Shown one piece after another: positions 1 to 9,225 of a stretch of DNA of 64,000 bases (positions within the stretch are counted from its first letter, which is position 1; the number at the start of each line of letters is the position of its first letter). The notes below the pieces were generated by a model. That model did no database searches. It was not told the DNA's origin and saw only the letters and a program-made list of their open reading frames with translations. The stretch comes from Zoroaster sp. YZ-2022 (lineage: Eukaryota > Echinodermata > Asteroidea > Forcipulatida > Zoroasteridae): assembly GCA_029582265.1 (NCBI GenBank), contig CM055816.1, positions 33,801,049 through 33,865,048 of the forward strand, in the 5' to 3' direction. Made by a program: the position numbers and the translations under genes.

Positions 1-1
1 A

Positions 2-298
2 GAAGAATTTGTTTTAATCAATGAATAGCGAAACAAGTACTCTGAGATGAAAGAAAACATACGAACGAGATTTACGCCTAAAGACGCTCCGCCGGATGTT
101 AAAGCCATCGTCGAAAAAGAAAAAAAGACCTTGTAGAAAAACTTTTGAAATTAAAGTAAAATTGACAAGAGAAAAATCTTATAACGATTTTTTTTTTATA
201 GCGGTAGCGTCAGCAGTTGCGACTATGACGATAATAAACTAGCCTTAGAAAGACCTCCGCCGTATAATTCAGCGATAGCGCCTTTCGACAACTTTTAA
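2..298 (+). pseudogene. Decayed virus-like coding region, start lies beyond window edge
   Basis: Product not recognised. Coding character is seen in three pieces: a charged Lys/Glu-rich stretch at 29-134 (ending VEKEKKTL), a Lys-rich stretch near 137-155 in another frame, and a C-terminal piece at 200-298 containing the motif PPPYNSAIAP and ending in TAA at 296-298. An in-frame TAG at 26-28, a stop at 134-136 and frame changes around A and T runs separate the pieces. The T10 run followed by ATAG near 188-201 could alternatively be a very short intron with donor GTAAAA near 155. The gene converges on the minus-strand gene 295-754 with overlapping stop codons, an arrangement typical of compact viral genomes. 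PPxY motifs recruit Nedd4-type ubiquitin ligases in many viral and cellular proteins; that role here is only a possibility. Confidence 0.45.
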
Positions 299-754
299 TT
301 ATTTATTTTTTTATTTTATTTACCAACTCTTCCATAACACTCTTGTAATTTCTTCTAGATCTCGTTTCTACGCACGCTAGATAAGCGAGCAAATTTGATC
401 CTCCACATCTAGTACATATACTCGTATTACTTTTAGTACATCTATTACATTTAATGTACTGGACTGGTGGAGATTTCCCGGTACGAATACGGTACGAATA
501 CGGTACTCATGGGGCGGGCAGAATTTACCGCCCAGCGAGCTAGGGCGACCGCACCTTTCGGTAGAATTCCTTTTTAACCATTCGCAAGGAATTCTACTTT
601 TTTCTAGTAAAGAATCTAACCATTTTTTAATCGCTAAAAAGTAATCGGCTCGAATAAACCCACCGTACTTACCGGACAGTCGAGCCAAACGAATATTATT
701 CTTAAAAACAAACTCTCTCAGTTCTTGAACGCTCCAAGTACTATACTTAGTCAT
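295..754 (-). pseudogene. SAP-like and zinc-ribbon protein of large-DNA-virus type, frameshifted
   Basis: The start is ATG at 754, directly after an upstream motif shared with the next minus-strand gene. Residues about 7-46 form a SAP-like helix-turn-helix (WSVQELREFVFKNN, then FIRADYFLAIKKW), a fold usually associated with DNA or chromatin binding. Residues 57-82 carry Cys57, Cys68, Cys79 and His82, a plausible zinc site. The uninterrupted frame ends at 377, but an 11-bp direct duplication at 480-501 shifts the frame. In the alternative frame the minus strand between 450 and 401 encodes C-x2-C-x7-C-x2-C, a zinc ribbon, and stays open to TAA at 295-297. So the visible 125-aa frame probably has a scrambled tail and the ancestral protein was longer. 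The family is not identified; similar small SAP/zinc proteins occur in nucleocytoplasmic large DNA viruses. Function is unknown. Confidence 0.55.
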
Positions 755-787
755 CGTCTTCTTATTATCCTACTAGATTTTATTTTA
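752..787 (-). promoter_or_regulatory. Shared upstream motif, copy 1
   Basis: On the minus strand AATAAAATCTAGTAG is followed by ATAATAAGAAGAC and directly by the ATG at 754. The same string with two changes sits at 1439-1475 before the next gene. Two independent genes sharing about 30 bp immediately 5' of the start codon suggests a promoter plus short leader recognised by one polymerase, as in large DNA viruses. Confidence 0.5.
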
Positions 788-857
788 AAATAAAATACAA
801 TAAAAATTCGCTAGTCATTAAAGCATTAAATAACGAAGAAACAAAACTTATTTAATA

Positions 858-1441
858 TTAACCAAAAAAGTTATAAAAGTTAAATTCGACCCTATTATAC
901 GGATGCACTTTACGTAATTGAAGATCTAAATAAATTATCCACTTTAATCCATCATAATATTCTATCTCTCTAGTTAACTGGGTTACAATCTTGGAATTAG
1001 CCGCTGCAAATAATGCAATTACATCTTTTTCATTATTATTATTATACCCCCACATTTTGCTAACGAGAATTTGTTGGGTATTTCGTCAAAGCTCAACTCT
1101 GGTTCAAACATAAAATAAATATCTTTAATAGCGTTAATGTAGTCTATTTTTTTATATATCCCTCTTCTACAACAACAATATTCCAGTAAAGGAATTTTTT
1201 CAGCTTCTACTAGCTCTTTTAGTTGAGCCAATTTTAATTTATACAATGCCGTTGGTTTATGTCGTTTTATATTTCCTTTTACAGCGTCGTACCAAGACCG
1301 TTTCGTTTCTCTCATCGTTTTACTCTTTATCACAAAAAATAAATGTTTATCGACCCCAAATTTATTTAATTTTTCTCATGGCATCTTCGGTAAATATTCT
1401 TCCGGCTTTATTATTCTCCACGGCGATAAATAGTTAGACAT
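858..1441 (-). pseudogene. SAP-like protein of large-DNA-virus type, broken paralogue
   Basis: The start is ATG at 1441 directly after the shared upstream motif, beginning MSNYLSPWR. The frame meets TGA after 21 codons but continues open in the same frame through 1333 to 1019. It contains LAQLKELVEAEKIPLLEY followed by GIYKKIDYINAIKD, clearly the same SAP-like pattern as in 295-754 (LREFV, then RADYFLAIK). Near 1045 a TTA microsatellite marks a frame change, after which another frame stays open to 858 (KDVIALFAAANSK onward). There are therefore one nonsense change and one frameshift. It belongs to the same small family as its neighbour, in tandem and on the same strand. Function is unknown. 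Confidence 0.5.
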
Positions 1442-1475
1442 TGTCTTCTTATTATACTACTAGATTTTATTAATT
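1439..1475 (-). promoter_or_regulatory. Shared upstream motif, copy 2
   Basis: AAAATCTAGTAGTATAATAA then GAAGACA precedes the ATG at 1441 on the minus strand. It is nearly identical to the motif at 752-787. See that entry for the interpretation. Confidence 0.5.
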
Positions 1476-1720
1476 TGTTTTTAAACGTTTTTTTTCAATA
1501 TCTTTTGTTTTGCTCTTTTTTTTTCTTCTCTCTTTTTTTTTGGCTCTTTCTTCTTTCTTCTCTCTCTCTTTTTTTTCTTTCTTCTCTCTTTTATTTTTTT
1601 TTAAATATCATTTTTTTTAAATTTATTTATTTATTTTTTAAATTTCTTTCTTCTCTCTTTTTTTGTTTTTTTAAATATCAATTTTTTGAACTGGTCCAAA
1701 ACCCTCATTTTGTATACTAC
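1476..1720 (+). repeat. T-rich low-complexity tract
   Basis: Almost pure T with TC interruptions (TTCTTCTCTCT repeated). It yields a spurious Phe/Leu-rich reading frame on the plus strand. It separates the virus-like block from ordinary host sequence and may mark the junction. Confidence 0.8.
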
Positions 1721-1954
1721 TTATGCTAATTATCGAAAGACTGTGTTTGAGAGCGGTTCGTGTGTGACAGCAGTTCGTCACTCCATTTTTGTACATTTTT
1801 ATCCAGAGTCGCTTTTGTCATAAGGATTGTGGGATGTGAAGTGACGTTGCACACCCTAACAACCACACAAAGTAAAACCATTAGTATTCTCCATCCAACG
1901 TGTAATTTTGAGCAACAGACATGACGGAAAGTCGAATTCTTTCAAGCAATTCTA

Positions 1955-2071
1955 ATGACAGCGCACGCAAAGGTACAGGGACAAGACGGCGGCTTTCCAG
2001 GGTGGATTGCTGTGTTATCATTGTGGACATCGAGTTTTATATGGACGGGATTTATTAAAGGGATTGGGATT
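1955..2071 (+). CDS. SLC16-like exon 1 (start codon, TM1)
   Basis: ATG at 1955 opens MTAHAKVQGQDGG and continues into a hydrophobic TM1 up to a TAA at 2087. Another ATG at 1921 is in a different frame and gives no transporter sequence. No strong donor is visible; GTTACT at 2072 and GTGGTG at 2078 are the only candidates, so the 3' border is uncertain. Confidence 0.65.
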
Positions 2072-2874
2072 GTTACTGTGGTGGTCTAAAGTTTTGCCCT
2101 TGCTTAATACACATGTTCATGTATTCAGCTAAGTGTGTCAAATGAGGGCGCTGTTCATTGTTTACTTCTGCCCGGGTTTGGTGACCGCGGATGCTTAACG
2201 GGTCGGTGGGTGTGAACAGTGATCAGCTAGATCCTCCAGGAATATTATGGTTTTCTTTGATCTATAAATCCTTACGTAAGGAGGGTAATTATCTCACTAT
2301 AGTGGTTACATTGTTTCCTTTTTTTGCTTTACATGTTATTCAGTGGGTTGAAATGTCCCAGTTTGCGGCGTTTTGTTTGGCGCGGTTAGATATGTCGTTG
2401 AGTGAGGGTGAGTAGTTTCCCGCGAGTAAAAGTGTCCTCTTTTTCGATGGGCTCGGCGGAGATCGCACCAGATGTTTGATAGCGGGAAAGTTTCGAGCTA
2501 GTTTCGGGATATTTTGAGCTGAAAGAGGAGGCAATGAGTTGTTAATTTGGACGGTAGAAACGTGTGCAACGACTGGTGAGATAATTAACTGTAATTTTAA
2601 TGTGAAATATGCAAACTTTACATGATGATTTCGTGTCAACCCTTGATATAAATTGTTCATGTACTTTCATTGGACCTGGAACGGTGGTCTATTTGTACAT
2701 ATACTATATAGATGTAGGCAAGTGTACATGTATGTAGGCCTCATGGATAGTTCTGTTCCGTGACAAATTATGTATTAATGCAGTTGTGACTACATTATGT
2801 GTTCATTTGAGGTTGATTACGTTACTGTATATCAACAGGTTTTTTCGAGGATAGATAGAAAGAATAAACAACAG

Positions 2875-3018
2875 AAGCAAACCCAACGATTGGCGTCATG
2901 TCAAAAATTATCTTGATTGAGTTCACTACATTACCGACGTTACAACATCAGTTTGGAACTAAAACAGCTGTCATCGGTTGGATGATTGGCATGATAGGCA
3001 CTATGTTAGGATTGATAG
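2875..3018 (+). CDS. SLC16-like exon 2 (TM2)
   Basis: Open frame with LIEFTT, then HQFGTKTAVIGWMIGMIG, ending ATA-G before GTGATG at 3019 (phase 1). The acceptor is probably AACAACAG at 2867-2874; the upstream limit is set by an in-frame TAA at 2865. It joins in frame to exon 3 to read GLIGPFAGVIGRRF across the junction. Confidence 0.65.
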
Positions 3019-3904
3019 GTGATGTGAACCGTATAGGTGGCACAATGGATAGGCTTTCTCAATTAAAGGATGGCGAATAAGGTCAGTTGCATGACTTATC
3101 ACAGGTTATTCACACTTCTGAACGTTTACATTTTAAGTATATTTTTTCCTTTAGTTTATGATTCTATTGATTTGTAAATGTTGGTTTTGTTTCTTCGTTG
3201 CACTGATGGTCGCTCATTGTTTGCCAGGTTGATAACAAACTATATATAAATCTGTAGATTGATGAAGTCGCCTGTGAAGCGTTTTCTCACACTTGGAAAG
3301 CACTGAGTATGCTGTGCACGTCGGTGTAGGGGAAAATTCAATCATAATTATACATAAATCTGAATGCACTGTATAGTATTAGCCAGCAATACCTTTGGGT
3401 GTCTTTTGGACGGACTGTTTGCTAAATGGACACCTTGTTTTATGTGTAATACACATACAGAAGTATTGTAAGTTAAATATTTGGACACCCAGTTTTTCAA
3501 AGAATAACAAATTTTGACGTCCTGTTTCCAAATCCTGGCTTATACTCTGATGCACTGTTGATTTCAATCTGATGATGATATTTATTACACAGTAGTGTAA
3601 ATAATAAATATAATGACGGGAGGTGAGGTTTGAATTTCAAAATATCATTGTCAATAAGTCATTTTACAGATATCGTGGAAGAAATCTATGAGACTACGAG
3701 TTGTGATGGCTGTTCTCCATTACATACCGTAAAATGGGGTAACTTTGGCAGGTTTTCCATACATACTGGAACAATATTTTGTTATGGTCATATCAGTGTC
3801 CTTAATTTATTATTGTATATGACTATTGGGACATACTTTACCCTACTGAATATAAACATTAATAATTAATTAATACATGTATCCCTGGGGGCACAATATA
3901 AGTT

Positions 3905-3938
3905 GCCAAAGTTGCCCCAGGTTTGGGGCAACTTTGGC
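3905..3938. repeat. Perfect palindrome built from the transposon end
   Basis: GCCAAAGTTGCCCC and GGGGCAACTTTGGC face each other with a 6-bp loop. The arms resemble the terminal repeat of the surrounding element (GCCAAAGTTACCCC), so this is either a subterminal transposase site or the scar of a nested copy. Confidence 0.7.
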
Positions 3939-4537
3939 AGGTCATATAATAAGTATCAAATGTATGAGAAAACACAACAAAGATGGAAAATTATGTCATG
4001 TACCCAATTGCTTAAAGCAATTGCTTTATTCACACATAAAACTGTTTATAGTACATATTTTAATTATTAATATAATTTTGACATGTCAACAATAATTGTT
4101 GCTATGGCAACCATGGATTGCAAATATCTGTGAGTATTTTGTTTTCTCCATACCCAAGTTTTTCATAAGTCACGTTTGGTATTGTGAGTTTGTTTTCTTT
4201 CTTTTCATACTGAATTAAAATAAAAAGAAAATTAAGACACTTTATGAAGTGCACTTTCGAGTATGCATAGGGAAAGTGGTACAAGCATAATTACTTATAC
4301 GGTAACTATGGAAACACAGAATTTATACTGTGATCAATAATAACTTGTAGAAAACACTGTAAAAATCTATTTTGAGTATCGACTTCAGAATTTCAAGACC
4401 AGATTGTAGTTTTTAAAAATGAATACAAGAATGTAGGCCCCCAATAATAATTTGATGTTACAGTGTACCGGGTACTATGCCTCTTATATTTTCATAAAAA
4501 AGCCGCTTTCTAAAATTTGGTGGAAAATAATTTGAAG

Positions 4538-4954
4538 TTACACACACAAATGGCAACAGTAGTTAGGCTTGTATATGGCACCATTACATTTGCCACACAC
4601 CCAGCCAAGACAAAATACACACTGCAGCCACTCTGGGCCCTTATATTTAGCATAATCAACCTTACACAATTGACACAAATCATCAGTAATGTCCGAGTCT
4701 GATTCTGAGTCCAATTCAGAGTCTGAGTTTGACGTGTTTGATATTTTTGGTTGTGCCTGAGTACCCGATGTACTGGCACCTGCATCTTGGGACTCAAGTG
4801 TTATCTGTGCACTAGGTTGTATTTTTTGCCACGCTTTTCTCTAGGTTGCTGTTTATGTCCACGATTTTCTTTTAGAAGCTCGATGAGCGATGCATCCATC
4901 ACATGTTTTGTAACTGCGCTTCCGATACCTCGCAAATATTTGAACCATAGTGTC
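4538..4954 (-). pseudogene. C-terminal exon of pogo-like transposase with PHD-like finger
   Basis: A good acceptor (TTTATTCACAG) precedes 4954. The exon encodes FKYLRGIGSAVTKHVMDASL, a basic linker, an acidic Asp/Ser stretch (SDSELDSESDSD) and a Cys-rich end: CQLCKVDY, EWLQCVFCLGWVCGKC and CCHLCV before TAA at 4538-4540. This matches the PHD-like zinc finger that closes many CENP-B/pogo-type DDE transposases. One frame change falls in the run of Lys codons near 4832, and the DDE catalytic domain is absent. Confidence 0.55.
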
Positions 4955-6347
4955 CTGTGAATAAAAAATAATGAACAAACAAATGATAAATAAAATATTT
5001 CAAATCTATAGTATAGGGACTCAACCCTGGGCCTGGCTAAACCAATACAATCAAGGAAATGAAAACAGACTCCTTAAGTTAAATGTAGCTATGATCCTAG
5101 TGTAATGTCACCATGATTTCAAAAATATTTCACAAGATTGATTAATATGGCCCCCTATTTTGTACAGTCTTTACAGCAGCAAATACAAAATTCATACATG
5201 TATCATGTCATGTGATGTTATGCAAGCCAAAAGTGGAAAAACATGTTAATAAAATACTCCAGTTTATCACGTTTATTTTAATTAAATGCACGATTAGATG
5301 CCCCAAAACAGTAGACCTTATGCCGCAGCTGACGTTAGAAGTTAGATTTGGGTTCCTTTTGAAAAGGATCATTCAACCATGATTCAACAAAAACAAGTTC
5401 GTTCTTTATATACCAACGTTACATGTACAGTACATAACCGTTAGATTGCAAACAATCCCCATCAACTCTTCTTTTTGTTAGGTGGATTTCCCACAAAATA
5501 ACGTTACAAAAACCACCCATCCAATGTCTATGATAAACATACTATACATACCTGTCAGATTTTTCAAGGATGGCGTTCGATTTTTGAAGATCGCTGAATG
5601 ACAAATAACGTCTCGGAAGAACAGCAAATAAAAGCTTTTCTTTACGTTTGACTACAGGTCAGGGGTCTTTGCTTAGTTAGCCTCTTTCAAAGTCTTTCAA
5701 AATTAAATTATAACATATTTAAATAGGCACTATAAATTCATTTATGTCACATAAAAAAAATACTATTAACTGTAAAGTATTACTATAAACTGAAAAAGTT
5801 TAATGATTTATTAAAAATATAACATTTCAAGATTCCATCTCACCAAAAATTACCTCATCAATAGCGCACAGTACGAAGCTACCCTCAAAAGAATGCGCGG
5901 AGGGGCGTTCTGCCAAAGTTACCCAGGGTGCCAAAGTTACCCCATTTTACGGTAGTCCATAGAGCGTATGTGCGTGACAACATGACGGCGCATATAAATC
6001 ACACGAAGCATGCAGGGCCCGTGCAATTTCATAAACACCCGTTTTGTGTTTTGTTTTGCTTAGGCCATTCCAATTTTATTAGTTGGTTTACGGATTTTTT
6101 AAGTGCTGAAAAAGGTTGTCAGACAGGGAAAAAATGATGGTAAGTGTTGTATACATGTACATGTAAATCCATTGGACGACAATCATAAGCTGTTTTTTTT
6201 ATACTGGGATTTGCCTCCGTCTCGCAATTCCATGTCAGTTATAATAAGCCTACTTTGCATCTTTTAAATTTCTGTTTAATACCCATTATAATTTATTAAA
6301 TTATTTTGTATTATTTTAATAATTGTTTCTGCGAAGTGGAAAGGGTT

Positions 6348-6948
6348 TTTTGGAATTTTGTTTACAACCACTAACCAGTTAAAAAATTATTCCATCGATT
6401 TTTGGGGGTACAGAAAGCGAAAACTATCTTTAAAATCCACTTTTATGATGGTTTTCGGACTTGATTTCCCTTCTAAAAAAATCCTCCCCTTCAGAAAATA
6501 GAAGGATCCTATTATAGGCTCCTAGTTGCCACTGCGCATGTACAATGACCGTGTTGGTCACTTATGGGGGAGTTGACAAGATCAGACTGACATGACTGAG
6601 GAAGTCATCGTATACCAAAAATGCCTGATTTTTCATGAAATAAATATCCTGGAATAATTTGAAGTATATGTCCATCATCATCCATACGTTCTCCACCTTA
6701 CTAGGTAGGTAAGATTACACATTATTGGTTATATTTAATGAGAAAAAGTGGCGGTCGGATACGACATTCTACCCTAGGATCCTTCTATTTTCTGAAGGGG
6801 AGGATTTTTTTATAAAGGGAAATAAATTCTGAAAACCATCATAAAACTTTAAAAAAGTGGAGTTTAAAGATAGTTTATGCTTTCTGTACCCCCAAAAAAC
6901 GATAGAATAATTTTTTACCTGGTTAGTGGTTGCAAAAAAATTCCAAAA
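6348..6948. mobile_element. Foldback-type MITE with long inverted arms
   Basis: Arms at about 6348-6513 and 6773-6948 are inverted copies of each other. Shared blocks in order are AACCACTAACCAG, TTTTTGGGGGTACAGAAAGC, TATGATGGTTTTC, AAAATCCTCCCCTTCAGAAA and ATAGAAGGATCCTA. The roughly 260-bp centre has no coding sequence. The string AAAGTGGCGGTCGGA occurs both in the centre (6744) and just outside the right arm (6959). Superfamily is unknown. Confidence 0.75.
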
Positions 6949-7092
6949 ATCATCTTAAAAAGTGGCGGTCGGAGACTACATTCTTCAGTAGCACGAGCAG
7001 AAGTAGAAGTGGATTGCTTGTCCGCAGGGTTTATCTTCATTTCGATAAATTTCCACCCGAACGAAGCTGTGGATTACAGCCATCGGTGTACA

Positions 7093-7359
7093 CTACTGTA
7101 CTGTACTATTACTTAGCCTAACGTCCGTTATCACATTTCTAGCCGTTCCGGAGGCAGTCAAGTCGACGGCACTTGCAGTGATTGTAAGGGATTGTTCACC
7201 GATGCCCATTGCATTGGACAATGAACCAATACTTTCATCAAAGGAGACAGCAATAAGGCGTTTATCCAGCTTTCCTCCCTCCTTTACAGTCACAGAATTC
7301 AGAAAAGTATTCTTTGCTGACGGGACGCACGTGCGACATGGCATTTTGTTTACATACAA
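7093..7359 (-). other. Unassigned ORF in CpG-rich DNA
   Basis: An 88-codon minus-strand frame from ATG 7359 (or internal ATG 7344) containing DKRLIAVSFDESIGSLSNAM and ITASAVDLTASGTARNV. Its amino-acid composition looks more protein-like than most short frames here, and it lies in the only clearly CpG-rich stretch of the left half. No domain is recognised and no splice site is convincing. It may be a first exon or chance. Confidence 0.2.
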
Positions 7360-8370
7360 GTATTAAGGGACGGGTATCAAACTATTATGTTTACATCGCG
7401 TATTACACTTCCCGTCTAACACCCAATCCCACGGCCGCTGGTCCAGCAGCGAATAGTGCACATGGGCTGTTCTCACGGCACGCCCCGCTGCGCTGTATGC
7501 ATTTGATATCAATACATGAGGAAGGCACGGAGTCGGATATAAGTACCGTCCAAGCAACTTACTGTGTGCCGCGCGGCCGGGCCGCGCCGATGCACATCAT
7601 CAGGACGGCACGTATGGATGCGTGATCGAAACGTATGGTATTCAAGTACACAGACCGTAGCCTTCACGATTTTTGTTTCGCAATTCGTTTTCTCGACACT
7701 AAAAATCAACTTATTTTATTTATTTTTTTAAAAATATTCAGACCAATGTTTGAATATTCGTCGCCGGGCCAAAAAAAAAAAAGTACGGATTTCCAATTTT
7801 TTTTATTTTTTCGATTTTTCAACAAAATAAGTCGCCGCATCCGTAAACTAACTAATAAAATTCGAACGGCCTTACTGTACGTTTTTCATTTCACAGTGCT
7901 GCTAACCGTTAAGCATACAGAAAGGCACGCCGACCTTTATGCTAGTAAAGGTGAACGCACACGCGCCGCTCTGAATTTTATTGCTAACCATGAATATGCT
8001 TCAGCAGCTGTTAGCACGAAAATTTGCTTAACGGTAAGTAGCCCTATATGAAACTGGGCCCAGGTTTAGTGTTGGACTGGTCTACTCTCTTTATCCTATC
8101 AAGGGTAATTCACAAGTCTCGAAGCATGACGTCAGATCTTCATGTTAGTTTTGTGTGTGCTCGTCACGCTCATACACTGTATACAAAATATATACGTCGA
8201 CGCGCCCGCGCCAACAGTGGCTTTTAATCGTTACGCTCAGCCATAGTGACGAACAGCCATCATGGAAACATAATGATTTCTTTAACGTTGAGTCTTGGAA
8301 GTAAAAATCATACTGGCTATATGCAATCATTGGACACCGACCCCTAAATTTGCTTTTATCGTACTATTAG
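7360..8370. other. CpG-rich stretch, then A/T-rich intron sequence
   Basis: From 7420 to 7630 CpG is frequent (GCGCGGCCGGGCCGCGCCGA), unlike surrounding DNA; it could be a CpG-island promoter. A small inverted repeat spans about 7910-8035 (AACCGTTAAGCA and TGCTTAACGGT), perhaps a MITE. The rest is low-complexity intron of the transporter gene. Confidence 0.35.
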
Positions 8371-8514
8371 GCCCTTTTGCAGGAGTAATCGGCCGACGGT
8401 TTGGCACTGGTGTCGTTGTAATGATGTGTGGCCTAATGATTGGTGTATCAGCGGTCATTGGGTCCTTATCAACTACTGCCGTTCAACTGGCTGTCATTTT
8501 GACACTTTTATCAG
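8371..8514 (+). CDS. SLC16-like exon 3 (TM2-3 loop to TM4)
   Basis: Acceptor ACTATTAG, then phase-1 coding GPFAGVIGRRFGTGVVVMM and two hydrophobic segments, ending TTATCAG before a strong GTAAGA donor at 8515. The G-x3-D/G-R-[RK]-like loop between TM2 and TM3 is a hallmark of major facilitators. Confidence 0.8.
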
Positions 8515-8995
8515 GTAAGATAATTATACAATATTATTTTTGGCAAGTGAATTTAATAAGTCTATTTTAATACACTGATCAAGCATGTCAATCAAAACAA
8601 ACTTTTCCATGCCACATTTTACTAAGTTGAACATGCCAGTGGCGTGACCGAGTTTCCAGCATTGCTTTACGGTGGGCGGGGGACAAGGTCCATTACTGGA
8701 TCGGTGTAAAGGCCTAGTCCTGTAACCGTGTGGTTATATACTATTTTCATCAATGCTCGGGGAATTTCACCTTTTCACCAGTTGCTACCGTCTTAAATGT
8801 TTCTAGGTGCAATCACATTCACTGTGGCCACTGACGACTACCACCACCTTAGATAAATGACATAAATGTATATACCAGAATTTTCCAAGCTGGAGTTTAC
8901 GATATGCATTTGATAGAGTTACAGTGGTTAAGTCTTGGAAATTCATAAATATATTTTTGTCAAATACTGTTCTTTATGTCTTATCATTTGTACAG

Positions 8996-9225
8996 GCACT
9001 GGGCTTGGGGTAACTGACGTCCTTGTTAAAGAAGCGGTTGGCCGCCGGTTTAACAATAATTTTGTAACAGCACTTTGTATAGGGAAGACAGGTGCTTCCA
9101 TAGGGATGCTTGTGTTTGCACCTATTATCCAACTATTCCTTGATACGTATGGATAGAGGGGAACGATGCTGCTCATTGGAGGAATCTCGTTTCATATTGT
9201 CGTATGTGGCGCCCTTTTGGTGAAG
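8996..9225 (+). CDS. SLC16-like exon 4 (TM4-5) with nonsense codon
   Basis: Acceptor TTTGTACAG, then TGLGVTDVLVKEAVGRRF and GASIGMLVFAPIIQLFL. The frame hits TAG at 9154-9156 where family members have Trp, then continues as RGTMLLIGG and HIVVCGALLV. Beyond about 9225 the same frame is retroelement integrase, so the true exon end is lost. Confidence 0.8.

Larger units (their letters stand above)
3725..5954. mobile_element. Pogo/Tigger-like DNA transposon remnant (TA target site)
   Basis: Both ends carry the same inverted repeat, CCGTAAAATGGGGTAACTTT at the left and its complement at the right, flanked by TA (3725-3726 and 5953-5954). The terminal motif TAACTTTGGCA is repeated inside both ends. 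The only recognisable coding part is the last exon of a transposase on the minus strand (4538-4954), so the element is an internally deleted copy. Superfamily is inferred from the TA flank plus the C-terminal zinc domain. It lies in the second intron of the transporter pseudogene. Confidence 0.7.
1955..9225 (+). pseudogene. Monocarboxylate-transporter-like (SLC16, MFS) gene, N-terminal half, nonsense-mutated
   Basis: Four plus-strand exons encode successive pieces of a major facilitator of the SLC16 type, which moves monocarboxylates or related solutes with protons across membranes. Exon 1 has DGGFPGWIAVLSLW, matching the DGGWGW motif that opens TM1. Exon 2 has FGTKTAVIGWMIG (TM2). Exon 3 has GPFAGVIGRRFGTG (TM2-3 loop) and TM3-4. 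Exon 4 carries TM4-5. Exons 2-3 and 3-4 join in phase 1 with GT/AG borders (3018 to 8371, 8514 to 8996), giving continuous family-like sequence. In exon 4 the conserved YGWRG motif reads YG, then TAG (9154-9156), then RG. After TM5 (HIVVCGALLV) the frame passes into Gypsy integrase at about 9225. TM6-12 are not found in this window. It is a dead or truncated gene; substrate cannot be inferred. Confidence 0.8.

Noticed and set aside
1246..1729. Plus-strand ORFs rich in Phe/Leu
   Set aside because: One is antisense to the SAP-like gene and the other translates the T-rich low-complexity tract.
2191..2660. Overlapping ORFs on both strands
   Set aside because: No family signature or splice sites; they lie in the first intron of the transporter gene.
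3630..4284. Short ORFs near the pogo-like left end
   Set aside because: They run through the terminal repeat and non-coding interior.
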